Assembly: GCF_011758565.1 (NCBI RefSeq)
Contig: NZ_JAAMOX010000003.1
Span: 62,001 to 126,000, forward strand
Source: Lysinibacter cavernae
GTDB lineage: Bacteria > Actinomycetota > Actinomycetes > Actinomycetales > Microbacteriaceae
Reading direction: 5' to 3'
Length of the DNA: 64,000 nt
Numbering within the stretch: the stretch's first letter is position 1; every line of letters starts with the position of its first letter. The notes beneath the pieces were generated by a model that saw nothing but the letters and a program-made list of their open reading frames with translations, had not been told where the DNA came from and did not search any database. This document shows positions 1 to 7,848 of the stretch, in pieces. A program made the position numbers and the translations under genes.

Positions 1-26
1 TTGTCCCGAGCCGACCTGGACCGTAG

Positions 27-60
27 CGTGAGGACTTGGCAACTCTTCATCTGCCTCACG
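27..60. terminator. Weak inverted repeat upstream of the first gene
   Basis: The arms CGTGAGG (27-33) and CCTCACG (54-60) are perfect complements around a 20-nt loop. There is no T-run. It could be the terminator of a gene upstream of the window or a 5' leader hairpin of the gene at 80. A frame is open from base 1 to a TAA at 67-69, but its 22 residues are not recognisable. Confidence 0.25.
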
Positions 61-79
61 CGACTATAAGGAGCCGCTT

Positions 80-319
80 ATGCCGAAGAACAGCACCCCG
101 CAAATAAAAGATCCAGAGCTGTACGAGACGCTTCGGGGCGACGGAGCCTCTGCCGAGAAAGCCGCACGAATCTCAAACGCCGCCGCAAACCAAGGGCGGG
201 CGTCGATTGGGAGAAAGGGCGGCAAAGCCGGCTCGTACGACGATTGGACGATTATTGACCTCAAGAAGCGTGCCAAAGAATTGGGTCTCACCAACTATTC
301 GGCAAAGAAGAAGGCCTAA
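80..319 (+). CDS. Small Rho_N-like protein (DUF7218-type), C-terminus cut by an in-frame stop
   Basis: This 79-aa protein belongs to a short actinobacterial family that starts MPK, carries a segment like KDPELYETLRGDGASAEKAA, then a glycine/serine linker, and ends in a Rho-termination-factor N-terminal-like helix pair (DDWTIIDLKKRAKELGL). The start is firm: AAGGAG at 68-73 sits 6 nt before the ATG. Family members end in a helix such as KKELIxALRNH. Here the frame hits TAA at 317-319, and the codons straight after it read LVSMLRNH and then TAG at 344-346. The gene therefore looks like an 88-aa protein in which one codon, probably GAA (Glu), has become TAA. The product would lose the last helix of its Rho_N-like module. 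Function is unknown; nucleic-acid binding is inferred from the family. Confidence 0.75.
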   Translation: MPKNSTPQIKDPELYETLRGDGASAEKAARISNAAANQGRASIGRKGGKAGSYDDWTIIDLKKRAKELGLTNYSAKKKA

Positions 320-398
320 CTCGTCTCGATGCTGCGCAATCATTAGCGCTTCTCGACCTGAGTCCGGCCTGACCGCTCAGTGGCGGCTTCTTACGTCA

Positions 399-563
399 CT
401 ACACGTTACGGCGACCCGAGATGGCTCGCAGGAGGAAGGCGATGACAGCAATGATTGCCAGCACAAGACCAACCCAAAGTAGGAAGTTCAACGACTGAAC
501 AAATCCGCCCGTCACTGCAAGGATGACCGCAATGATAATGAGCACTACCAAGAAGATATTCAT
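399..563 (-). CDS. 54-aa hydrophobic membrane protein
   Basis: The reverse strand from ATG 563 to TAG 399 encodes a 54-aa protein made of two transmembrane segments (about residues 3-20 and 26-47) followed by a short basic tail (RAISGRRN). A good ribosome-binding site (GAAAGGA) lies 6-7 nt upstream. Small two-helix membrane proteins of this kind are common in actinobacteria and other bacteria, often near stress-related genes. No enzymatic role can be assigned. It lies between two other very small genes on the plus strand (80-319 and 723-884), so this end of the window is a cluster of small, probably stress-responsive genes. Confidence 0.7.
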   Translation of the reverse strand: MNIFLVVLIIIAVILAVTGGFVQSLNFLLWVGLVLAIIAVIAFLLRAISGRRNV

Positions 564-675
564 GAGTGTTCCTTTCGTTGTGCAGATTCAGTTGGTGAGG
601 GATCACCCTCGGCAGCCGACTGAATCATGCGTGCATAGCCACACTAGGCCCCCTTGAGTTCCCCGTGACAGGGGG

Positions 676-704
676 TTGACAGGCCATCAGAACACATGCA
701 ATAT
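676..704 (+). promoter_or_regulatory. Candidate sigma-A promoter for the 53-aa gene
   Basis: TTGACA at 676-681 is a perfect -35 hexamer. With 17-bp spacing the -10 position is CAATAT (699-704), which matches the consensus at only three of six positions. It lies 19 bp upstream of the start at 723. Confidence 0.35.
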
Positions 705-722
705 CGCGAAAGGATCATTCTT

Positions 723-884
723 ATGAGTACTCACATCCCAAAGCCGCACGACCCACGACGTGGCGCAAATAAGCAGCCCACCGAGCAACACGCCCCTGCC
801 TCGAGCGCGTCAACGGAGCACTCACAGCAGGAGCATCACAATCCCGAGACCGAAGAGGACACGGCGTCCGGAGGGCCTGCCTAA
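723..884 (+). CDS. 53-aa hydrophilic, probably disordered protein
   Basis: The protein runs from ATG 723 to TAA 884 and is rich in Pro, His, Glu, Ser and Gln, with no hydrophobic segment and no recognisable domain; it is likely unfolded. The ribosome-binding site GAAAGGA (708-714) is 8 nt from the chosen ATG. An ATG at 696 is in frame but has no such site. It converges on the GntR gene at 892 with a 7-bp gap, so transcription from the two sides will collide here. Function is unknown. Confidence 0.55.
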   Translation: MSTHIPKPHDPRRGANKQPTEQHAPASSASTEHSQQEHHNPETEEDTASGGPA

Positions 885-891
885 TCCTGGG

Positions 892-1608
892 TCAGCCGAC
901 GATAACGTCTCTGTTCTCGAGAAGTTCGGTGACAACAGCGGTGGCCTGATTCATGTGCTCGTCCATCGCCTTTCGAGCTGCCTCGGGGTCTCGCCTCCGC
1001 ACGGCCTCGAGGATGCTCGAATGATGCGAAATCACGCTGCTCTGCACCGCCGACATGCTGGATGCGTCGCGACGGCGCGTGTAGAGCACTCGGTCGAGCG
1101 GATTCAACAGCACCGAAACAAAGACGTTGCGTGCTGACCTGAACCACAGGTCGTGCATCGCAATATCTGCGCGCACAAAATCGTCGAGGTTGTCTCGCTC
1201 GTGCGCATCGATCATTTCTTCGAGCAAGAGGTCAAGTTCTTCAATATCTGTTTGCGACCGGTTCAGCGCGGAAAGCCCGATGGCCCCGTTTTCGATCATG
1301 CGTCGAAGATCGATGAGTTGTTTGGCCGCGACCTCATCGCTGAGGGTTGCCTCTGTTGCCCGCATGGCTGGCTCAAGCGCTTTCCAGTCGTGCACGGGAT
1401 TCACGAACGTTCCTCGCCCGCGTTCAACACGAATGATGTTTTGTGCTTGGAGCGCCGAAAGCGCTTCCCGTACCGTCATACGGCTGACGTCGTGCTGCGC
1501 CATAAGGTCTTGTTCGGTTGGCACAACCGAGTTTGGTCCAAGTTCTCCCGCGACGATGCGATCGAGCAGTTCATCAGCAACTACGCTCACCAACGATTTT
1601 CGAGCCAT
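892..1608 (-). CDS. FadR-subfamily GntR transcriptional regulator
   Basis: This 238-aa protein has an N-terminal winged helix (about residues 8-72, including PTEQDLMAQHDVSRMTVREALS and the wing ending RGRGTFV). An all-helical FCD effector domain follows (about 95-225). The FCD metal-site pattern is plausible: Asp and His in DIAMHDLW, and His in SSVISHHSSILEAV. Such proteins usually repress uptake or catabolism genes for small organic acids. Length and domain order are normal. The start is ATG 1608 with GGGGAAAG upstream. It is divergent from the TetR gene at 1766, and a dyad sits in the shared intergenic region. No adjacent catabolic operon shows what it regulates. Confidence 0.9.
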   Translation of the reverse strand: MARKSLVSVVADELLDRIVAGELGPNSVVPTEQDLMAQHDVSRMTVREALSALQAQNIIRVERGRGTFVNPVHDWKALEPAMRATEATLSDEVAAKQLIDLRRMIENGAIGLSALNRSQTDIEELDLLLEEMIDAHERDNLDDFVRADIAMHDLWFRSARNVFVSVLLNPLDRVLYTRRRDASSMSAVQSSVISHHSSILEAVRRRDPEAARKAMDEHMNQATAVVTELLENRDVIVG

Positions 1609-1664
1609 GATTCTTTCCCCTACTCGCCCCCACGAATCCGACGGCCTGGTGCCCGTCGTAAGTG

Positions 1665-1680
1665 CATCATACGCTTGATG
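1665..1680. promoter_or_regulatory. Candidate operator dyad between the gntR and tetR genes
   Basis: CATCA (1665-1669) and TGATG (1676-1680) are inverted around TACGCT, 57 bp upstream of the GntR start. The position suits autoregulation by a GntR protein. The assignment is by position only. Confidence 0.3.
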
Positions 1681-1765
1681 TTTCGAGGTTCTCGGATTTT
1701 TTCACGAAGTCCACAGGTGAAATGTCCGGGTGAGAGACATCGTTGTCGGGGAGTACGCTCGGTTT

Positions 1766-2404
1766 ATGATCGATTCAGCTTCCCATCAGCCGGACTCTCC
1801 CCGTAAACGTCCGAAACGAGAGGATGTGCGGTCACGGCTGCTCGACTCGGCGATGCGGGTTTTTACCGAAGTTGGCTACCAGGCTGCCCGTCTCGATGTC
1901 ATCGCTGAGCGTGCGGGATTCACGAAGGGAGCGCTGTACTCAAATTTCGCCTCAAAACAGGAACTCTTTGCCACGCTTCTTGGCGAGCGGCTGTCAGCCG
2001 CAGCAGCTGACTTGCTTGCCGAAGCAGGCGCTCAGCGCAGCCTTAACGAGGCCGTTGACCACGCGGCAAGGCGACTCGCCCACGAGGTCCTGCATGAGCA
2101 GTCCTGGCACGCGTTGGTCACCGAGTTCACGCTTCTCGCCGCGAGAGACCCCGAGGTAGGGCTCGTGTTTCGCGAGCTCAGACGAGACCGCCGTTCTCTG
2201 TTTGCCGATGGCCTCGCGAGGGCGGCGGCACCCTTCGGCGGATCTGCAGACCCTAACGAGTACCTGGCCATTTCTCTTGTCATCTTGTCGACCATCAACG
2301 GGCTTTCGGCTGAGCTCGCGGCCGACCCTGGCGCCCTGAGCGAGGCCGATGTGGTCTCTGGCCTCAGCGCCGTGCTGACCGCCGCACTTGTTCCGGCAAC
2401 GTAA
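1766..2404 (+). CDS. TetR/AcrR family transcriptional regulator
   Basis: The 212-aa protein has a TetR helix-turn-helix near the N-terminus (about residues 18-65; LLDSAMRVFTEVGYQAARLDVIAERAGFTKGALYSNFASK split across helices 1-4) and a variable helical ligand domain of normal length. The start is taken as ATG 1766, where the sequence becomes typical of the family. A GTG at 1730 would add 12 residues with no support. It is divergent from the GntR gene and is followed by a hairpin terminator. The usual role is repression of a neighbouring efflux pump or enzyme, but no obvious target lies next to it. Confidence 0.88.
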   Translation: MIDSASHQPDSPRKRPKREDVRSRLLDSAMRVFTEVGYQAARLDVIAERAGFTKGALYSNFASKQELFATLLGERLSAAAADLLAEAGAQRSLNEAVDHAARRLAHEVLHEQSWHALVTEFTLLAARDPEVGLVFRELRRDRRSLFADGLARAAAPFGGSADPNEYLAISLVILSTINGLSAELAADPGALSEADVVSGLSAVLTAALVPAT

Positions 2405-2405
2405 A

Positions 2406-2437
2406 AGCCCGTCCGGCTCTGTGGAGCTGGACGGGCT
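2406..2437 (+). terminator. Hairpin terminator after the tetR gene
   Basis: AGCCCGTCCGGCTC and GAGCTGGACGGGCT pair at 13 of 14 positions around a 4-nt loop, starting 2 bases after the stop codon. No T-run follows. Confidence 0.7.
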
Positions 2438-2475
2438 GAGTACAACGTCGATTGCTCGACCCTGCACGGGTGCGG

Positions 2476-2595
2476 TTATTGCGCGGGTGAGCGCATTAAC
2501 CACCGGGGGGCTTTCCAGAGCTGTTCCGGCACGCGAAGCGCCGTAGCAGCAACCGTTACGATCGAGGAGCGGCAGAACAATCCGATGTCGTTCAT
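2476..2595 (-). CDS. Possible 39-aa small protein
   Basis: A reverse-strand ORF from ATG 2595 to a stop at 2476 is preceded by a strong ribosome-binding site (GAGGAAGG, about 6 nt from the ATG). The product is short, mildly hydrophobic, basic at its end and not recognised. It may be a small protein, a leader peptide or chance. Apart from this ORF and the terminator, the stretch 2438-2954 holds nothing I can name; it probably contains the promoter and leader of the oxidoreductase gene at 2955. Confidence 0.25.
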   Translation of the reverse strand: MNDIGLFCRSSIVTVAATALRVPEQLWKAPRWLMRSPAQ

Positions 2596-2954
2596 GTTCT
2601 GCCTTCCTCTCGTAACGAAAACTTGTGCGCCGAATCCCCCAAAGACTCGGCCCACACATGGTGAACGCAATGCGTTCGTGCGTCGTCAGCCCCAAACTTC
2701 GGACGCATGGCTGTAACCCCAGCGCATATCAGACATGTCGCGTCTTCCCTCAGTGACATTCCCCTTGACTGTCTCAGAAAGCCGCAACTTCTTGCGCACT
2801 TATAGATTACGACACTCCCTCAGAGTTGGGGTCGGACCTGTCGCGATTTGTCGGATGCGCTGACGGGTTCCGTCGCCCGAGGGTGAGCTGGACCCGTGAC
2901 GGTTTATTACCCACAGAGCCAACGGCCTCCCCCACCCCTGACAGAATGAGATCA

Positions 2955-4940
2955 ATGACGACTCGATCACTGGCTATCATCGGGGCGGGCCCACGAGGCA
3001 CGTCACTGCTTGACCGCATCAGCAACAACATCCGGCTCGGCGCAGGCGATCACCTGCACGTGCTCATTATTGACCCGTTTGTCGCAGGCCCAGGCCGAGT
3101 ATGGCGCACCGACCAGGATCACGACTTAGTCATGAACACCTACGCCGGCCAGGCCACCCTGTTTGTGGATGATTCCGTCCGCTGCGTTGGCCCGCGCGAA
3201 CCAGCCGGCGCCTCGCCCGATCTTATGGAGTGGGTTGATCACGTCCGACGGCTCACCATCGACGACAACCACGATTGGGCCGACTCCACCTATCTTGAGA
3301 AATCCCTCCTCGAGGACCACGAGCTCGTCGCTGAGGTTGCACGCACAGTGCCCTATAGCCACCCAAGCCGCGCCCTCTTTGGCCACTATCTCCGCTGGTT
3401 CTTCAACCGCACCACGGCGCTGCTCCCCGTAGGAGTCACCCTCGAGCTTGTTCAGGATCGGCTGGTTGATCTTCTCGATGCTACCGACGGCCGCCAGCGT
3501 CTCGTCCTCGAGAACGGCGCAGAGCTCACAGCGGATGCCGTTGTGCTCGCGATCGGCTGGCTCGATGCCCAGCCGTCACCTGCTGACGCATCCCTTCGCG
3601 AAGTTGCCGCAGCCGCGGGCCTCGGCATCATCGAACCGCAAAACCCGTTCGAGCAGCGAGTCGACCAGCTTCCGGCTGGGGAGCCGGTCATCGTTCGCGG
3701 GTTTGGCATGGGGTTCTTTGACCTCGTTTCTCGCGTCACGCTTGGTCGTGGCGGACGATTTGAACCGGTTGCCTCAGTATCCGCGGCGCACGGCCATCAG
3801 CTTGGGGCAAGCGAACTGGTGTACCACGCCTCAGGTCAGGAACCGGTCCTCCATGTTGGGTCTGGCAGGGGCATCCCCTTCCGCACCAAAACGCTCTACG
3901 GTTCGGTGCCGCCGAACACGCCACAGGCCAATTTACGCGCGCTGAGCATTGATCCGAACCGCAACGATCTCGATTTCAACGCTGAGGTACTGCCAGCGAT
4001 TCGTCGGGACGCCGTCATTGCGTACTACACAACGCTCGCTCAGTCCGAACCTGACGCGTTTGTCACGGATGCCGCTGAACTCATTGCGTCGTTAGCGGAC
4101 TCGGACGAAGACGCGTGGGACGACCTCATTGCCGGGGCCGTGCCGGTCGCCAGTCGTCGATGGTCCCTGAGCGAGGTTCACGACCCGACGCGTGGTCAGA
4201 CGTTCGAGTCGCCGCGGGCGTTCACGGCCTGGCTTGATCGCCACGTTGAGGCCGACCTTGTTGAAGCTTCTCGCGGATCGGCCAGTGCGCTCAAGGCGGC
4301 TGCCTGGTCGCTCGGTCAGGCTCGCGGGGCTATCGTGCCACTCATCCAATTTGGGCGGTTGTCTCCCGATTCCTTTGCCAGCGGCTATCAGCCGTTTCAG
4401 GCCCTCGGAAACATGCTCGCGAGCGGGCCACCCGCGTTCCGGCTTGCGCAGCTGAGGGCGCTCATCGCGGCTGGCATCGTCCGCCCGGTTGGGCCTCGCA
4501 TCAGCGTCACGGTCAAGCAGGGTGCCGACGGCCCCAACTTTGTTGCGTCCTCGCCTGCCGTGAGCGGCTCGGCGGTGAGCGCTCGCTGGCTTGTTGACGC
4601 TTGGATGCATGGCAACGCCGTCACCACGAGTCGTGAACCGCTCATCGGCACGCTCCTTGCACGCGGCGAGATCCGCCCACACACGCTCACCGGAGGACCG
4701 GAACCTCGCGAGCTAGGGGCCCTCGACGTTGAACGGCATTCGCTGAGGCTACTCGACCACCACGGCACCGCTCATCCGCGGCGCCATGCCATCGGCATCC
4801 CGACCGAATCTGCGGTGTTTTTCACCACGATCAGCCCGATTCCCAAATCAAACGCGTCACTGCTCCGCGAGACGGATGCCGTTGCCCGCGCGGTGCTCAG
4901 CGAACTGAACATTGGGGTTGCCGCGGCCACACATAGCTGA
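2955..4940 (+). CDS. FAD/NAD(P)-binding oxidoreductase-like protein (NAD_binding_9 type)
   Basis: This 661-aa protein opens with a dinucleotide-binding fold (SLAIIGAGPRGTSLLDRI, GxGxxG at about residues 9-14). It continues with FAD-family features, including the region around MNTYAGQATLF and the strand AVVLAIGWLDAQ. This matches large actinobacterial proteins annotated as FAD/NAD(P)-binding, distantly related to N-hydroxylating monooxygenases. The substrate is unknown. The frame is open further upstream (to 2826), but the Rossmann strand begins right after ATG 2955, so that start or ATG 2946 is preferred; the ribosome-binding site is weak for both. It is followed 30 bp later by the beta-lactamase-fold gene on the same strand, so the two may be co-transcribed. 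Confidence 0.8.
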   Translation: MTTRSLAIIGAGPRGTSLLDRISNNIRLGAGDHLHVLIIDPFVAGPGRVWRTDQDHDLVMNTYAGQATLFVDDSVRCVGPREPAGASPDLMEWVDHVRRLTIDDNHDWADSTYLEKSLLEDHELVAEVARTVPYSHPSRALFGHYLRWFFNRTTALLPVGVTLELVQDRLVDLLDATDGRQRLVLENGAELTADAVVLAIGWLDAQPSPADASLREVAAAAGLGIIEPQNPFEQRVDQLPAGEPVIVRGFGMGFFDLVSRVTLGRGGRFEPVASVSAAHGHQLGASELVYHASGQEPVLHVGSGRGIPFRTKTLYGSVPPNTPQANLRALSIDPNRNDLDFNAEVLPAIRRDAVIAYYTTLAQSEPDAFVTDAAELIASLADSDEDAWDDLIAGAVPVASRRWSLSEVHDPTRGQTFESPRAFTAWLDRHVEADLVEASRGSASALKAAAWSLGQARGAIVPLIQFGRLSPDSFASGYQPFQALGNMLASGPPAFRLAQLRALIAAGIVRPVGPRISVTVKQGADGPNFVASSPAVSGSAVSARWLVDAWMHGNAVTTSREPLIGTLLARGEIRPHTLTGGPEPRELGALDVERHSLRLLDHHGTAHPRRHAIGIPTESAVFFTTISPIPKSNASLLRETDAVARAVLSELNIGVAAATHS

Positions 4941-4970
4941 CACCAAGCATCTGGGGTTACATTGGGTTCA

Positions 4971-5897
4971 ATGAGCAAGACTCCCCCACCCAACAACACT
5001 CGCAGGTTCAGTGCGCACTCGCCTTTGCTCCTTGGCGGCCTCTCCGTGGCTCTTGCCGCGATTCTTGTGATCACCGTCGCGTTTATCGCAAACGAGCGCG
5101 CCCTCACCCTTGCGTCAGGAACAACGTCGGCAGGTTCAGAACAGACGCAAGCTGCAGAGGAACCCTCGGCGCGATCGAGCGCCCTCGATTCCCTCGTTCA
5201 CGACTTCGTGTCAGAGTATCCACAATCTGCCGTTGTCATTGTTGACCTTGGCGATGCCTCAACCGCAGAGGCGAACGGCGACGTTCCGTTTACCAGCGCA
5301 AGCCTCTACAAACTTTTTGTGGCATACGACGTCCTGAGCGAGGTCGACGCTGGTGAGTACACGCTTGACGACTGGATGCCGGAGGTTGAGACGACCATCG
5401 GCGATTGCCTCGACGTCATGATTACCTACTCGGATAACGATTGTGGGGCCGCGCTTGGCACGATGGTCGATTGGGCGACGCTTGACCAACGGCTCGCCAA
5501 CGAAGGCTACAGCCAGACGATACTCAATAATTACGATGAGTTCTTTGACCTTGACGGCGACAAAATCACAACGGCCAACGACGTCACGCTACTGCTCAGC
5601 AGGCTCGTGGCCGGCGAGTTACTGTCGCCCCAATCCTCTGAGCTTTTTCTGACGTTGCTGAGCGAGCAAACGCTCAACTACGCTCTTCCGACCGGCCTCG
5701 ATGACTCGCTGAGTTTTGCGCATAAGACGGGATTGCTCGACGAGGTTTCCCACGACGCTGGCATCGTTTCTGCTCCGGCAGGCACGTTCATCGTGGTTCT
5801 GCTCACCGACGGCTGGGATGACGCGGCCGACGAGTCTCCCGCGCTGTTTACCGAGTTCGGCGAGCGCTTTTCTGCGCTCATCCGCGACTGGGCCTAG
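4971..5897 (+). CDS. Membrane-anchored class A beta-lactamase-fold serine hydrolase
   Basis: The 308-aa protein has a basic N-terminus and a signal-anchor helix (about 20-42), then a periplasm-side domain with three active-site motifs of the penicillin-binding/class A beta-lactamase fold: SxxK as SLYK (S111-K114), SDN (154-156) and KTG (252-254). Two cysteines (146, 158) flank the SDN loop and could form a disulphide. The class A omega-loop Glu166 motif (ExxLN) is not visible; the matching stretch reads YDEFFDLDGDKITTANDV. Deacylation may therefore be slow, which fits a peptidoglycan-related hydrolase or a penicillin-binding protein rather than an efficient lactamase. ATG 4971 is preferred over the TTG at 4962. 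No beta-lactam resistance can be concluded from sequence alone. Confidence 0.8.
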   Translation: MSKTPPPNNTRRFSAHSPLLLGGLSVALAAILVITVAFIANERALTLASGTTSAGSEQTQAAEEPSARSSALDSLVHDFVSEYPQSAVVIVDLGDASTAEANGDVPFTSASLYKLFVAYDVLSEVDAGEYTLDDWMPEVETTIGDCLDVMITYSDNDCGAALGTMVDWATLDQRLANEGYSQTILNNYDEFFDLDGDKITTANDVTLLLSRLVAGELLSPQSSELFLTLLSEQTLNYALPTGLDDSLSFAHKTGLLDEVSHDAGIVSAPAGTFIVVLLTDGWDDAADESPALFTEFGERFSALIRDWA

Positions 5898-5931
5898 CCG
5901 CTCCAACAGCGGAACGGCGAGGCCACTGGCG

Positions 5932-6984
5932 TCATACGCTCAGGACGTCAGAGTGGAGCTGCAGGAGTTCGGCCGTGCGCTCGGCAGGGCCACGCCCAAA
6001 GCCGCACTCAGTGGCAACACCAAACTCGCTCAGGGCTTCGGATGCGGCAGCAATCCGTCGGGCAGCACCGTCAACGCCGTCCTCATGGTGGAGCAGCCCA
6101 AGGAAAATCTCGGTTTCGACGGGAACTTGAAGACCAATAAGCGGCGCAAAATAGGCCGCATCGTCGCGCTCGATTGGCACGGGAAGGTGCACCCAGTTAA
6201 TGGGCCTTGTGGCCGATGTAAGAATGCCGCGCAGCACAGCGGCAAGATTTCCGGCATCCTTCGGCTGCACAAAATGCGCTTCCTCAACATCGCCGTAACA
6301 CAGGTGGTATCCGACCTCAACGCCGGCGGGGACCTGCCCGGCCTGGCGGACTGCCCGCTCAACGACCCCCTCAATGACGTTCTCCCACCACGCGGTGAGG
6401 GTCCGGTCCCGGATCGAGACCTGTTCGATGAGCGCAAATTCGAGGGCGGTATCCCACTGAATCGCAAGGTCTTCGTGCGGAATGCTCGCAAGAATCTGCT
6501 CAAGTTCGGCAAACAGCGCGCGTTCGTACGGGGCCTCAACCGCAGCCTGGTCCTTTGGCAACACAAACGAACCGACCACGCCAGCTGGGGTCGGCAACGA
6601 AACCTGAAAACGGGTGCCTGCCGCAATCTCGCCGGCATCCCTGAGCGCACGGAAGACACCATACGACTCACGAGCTGCCTCCGCGTATCCCAGCGAGGGG
6701 AATGCCAGTTGCTCTGCGTCATAGCCTTCAACCAGCATCAGCGGCCGAGCATCAAACTGCCCACGAATGTAGATGGGTTCAATCGGAAGCCTCGTGAGCC
6801 CGTCTGCCTGCTCCATTCTTGCGCTCTGAAATTGGATCCAGTAGTACCGCTCGCCAACCTCACCGTCAGGAATGCGGCGAACATGCCCGCCGAGCTGGGA
6901 ACTGACCGCGCGAAACACCTGCGCCGCATCCGGCAGGTTGATGCTGCCTACAAGGTGGGCACCGTGGACGTGAGGCTGTGACAT
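5932..6984 (-). CDS. MetE-core-like (cobalamin-independent methionine synthase fold) protein of unknown reaction
   Basis: This 350-aa protein resembles the UROD/MetE superfamily. It has GSINLPDAAQVFRAV near the N-terminus, a central HxC site in GYHLCYGDVEEAHF (about residues 235-248) and a C-terminal ECGFGRGP (about 328-335). In true MetE the zinc is held by His, Cys, Glu and Cys; His-x-Cys and the late Cys appear to be kept here. It is less than half the length of full MetE and lacks the N-terminal folate domain. ATG 6984 is preferred over a longer start at 7032, because the extension is not family-like and would run towards the 7044-7073 palindrome. It converges on the gene at 4971 and diverges from yedK. 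Methyl transfer is possible but unproven. Confidence 0.65.
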   Translation of the reverse strand: MSQPHVHGAHLVGSINLPDAAQVFRAVSSQLGGHVRRIPDGEVGERYYWIQFQSARMEQADGLTRLPIEPIYIRGQFDARPLMLVEGYDAEQLAFPSLGYAEAARESYGVFRALRDAGEIAAGTRFQVSLPTPAGVVGSFVLPKDQAAVEAPYERALFAELEQILASIPHEDLAIQWDTALEFALIEQVSIRDRTLTAWWENVIEGVVERAVRQAGQVPAGVEVGYHLCYGDVEEAHFVQPKDAGNLAAVLRGILTSATRPINWVHLPVPIERDDAAYFAPLIGLQVPVETEIFLGLLHHEDGVDGAARRIAAASEALSEFGVATECGFGRGPAERTAELLQLHSDVLSV

Positions 6985-7043
6985 TCGCTGTGGTTCCTTT
7001 CGCGGGGCGCTCACCCGCGAGCGCGCACCCAATAACTGTACCT

Positions 7044-7073
7044 GCCGTCAACCTCACGCGTGAGGTTGACGGC
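7044..7073. promoter_or_regulatory. Perfect 30-bp palindrome in a divergent promoter region
   Basis: The half-site GCCGTCAACCTCACG is followed with no spacer by its exact reverse complement. The palindrome lies 60 bp upstream of the MetE-like start and 35 bp upstream of yedK. The inner CCTCACG/CGTGAGG dyad resembles operators of MerR-family or other dimeric regulators. No regulator gene is adjacent. Confidence 0.55.
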
Positions 7074-7107
7074 TGCGCCCGCGCCGTGACGCGCGTACCA
7101 TCGAGGT

Positions 7108-7848
7108 ATGTGCGGGCGATTTGTAGTTGCGAGGGCCACAGGCAGTCTTGTTGCCTTTTATTCGGTCGACCAACCTGCTGACGATCTTCCCGAACCGAAC
7201 TACAACATTCGGCCGACTGACAGCGTGCCAATCGTCGTTGACACGGCGGCCCGTTCTCAGGAACCAGCAAACGATTCAGACGACGGCGCCGCTACCGGCG
7301 TACGCCGACTCGAGGCCGCTCGATGGTCGCTTGTTCCTCCGTTTGCAAAGGAACTGAAGCTTCCGTATCCGACGTTCAACGCGCGTTCGGAATCGGCGGC
7401 AAGCAAGCCGTCGTTCCGGGCCTCCGTCGCTACAAAACGCTGCATCGTTCCTGCGGACGGCTACTACGAGTGGCTCACGGCGGCGGACAACTCAAAAACA
7501 CCGTTTTACATCACCGATGCGGATGAGGATGTTCCCCTCTCCTTTGCCGGCCTGTATTCGTGGTGGGCCGACCCCACATTCGCCGCAGACGACCCCGACC
7601 GATGGGTGCTCTCTGCCACAATCCTCACGATGGCGGCGCCTCCTGAGCTTGCACACATTCACGACCGGACACCGGTGACCCTGCCAACCACGATGATTGA
7701 CGATTGGCTCGACCCCGGCACTCGAGGGGACCAGGGTCTTATGGATGCGGCCGTCGAGGCATCCCTTCCCGTCGCAAGGTCCCTCCACACTCGGCAGGTT
7801 GCGCCGCTCCGGGGCAACGGACCGGAACTCATTCGATCGGTAAGGTGA
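7108..7848 (+). CDS. yedK: SRAP/HMCES-family DNA-protein crosslink peptidase (YedK)
   Basis: The 246-aa protein starts MCGRF, so Cys2 becomes the catalytic N-terminal nucleophile after Met removal. It forms a stable thiazolidine crosslink with abasic sites in single-stranded DNA and so protects them. The other conserved parts are present: NARSE in YPTFNARSES (DNA contact), the glutamate of CIVPADGYYEW, and the catalytic His in LAHIHDRTPV. Length is normal for bacterial YedK. A single gene between divergent and convergent neighbours, it is preceded by the large palindrome at 7044-7073. In many bacteria the gene belongs to the SOS response, but no clear LexA box was seen here. Confidence 0.92.
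   Translation: MCGRFVVARATGSLVAFYSVDQPADDLPEPNYNIRPTDSVPIVVDTAARSQEPANDSDDGAATGVRRLEAARWSLVPPFAKELKLPYPTFNARSESAASKPSFRASVATKRCIVPADGYYEWLTAADNSKTPFYITDADEDVPLSFAGLYSWWADPTFAADDPDRWVLSATILTMAAPPELAHIHDRTPVTLPTTMIDDWLDPGTRGDQGLMDAAVEASLPVARSLHTRQVAPLRGNGPELIRSVR

Noticed and set aside
1-69. Possible 3' end of a gene running in from the left
   Set aside because: The frame is open for only 22 codons before TAA 67-69 and has no recognisable sequence.
5716-6981. Long plus-strand ORF (421 codons) overlapping the end of the beta-lactamase-like gene and antisense to the MetE-like gene
   Set aside because: It begins inside another gene, has no recognisable domain and is fully explained as a GC-driven mirror of the minus-strand gene, which does have family motifs.
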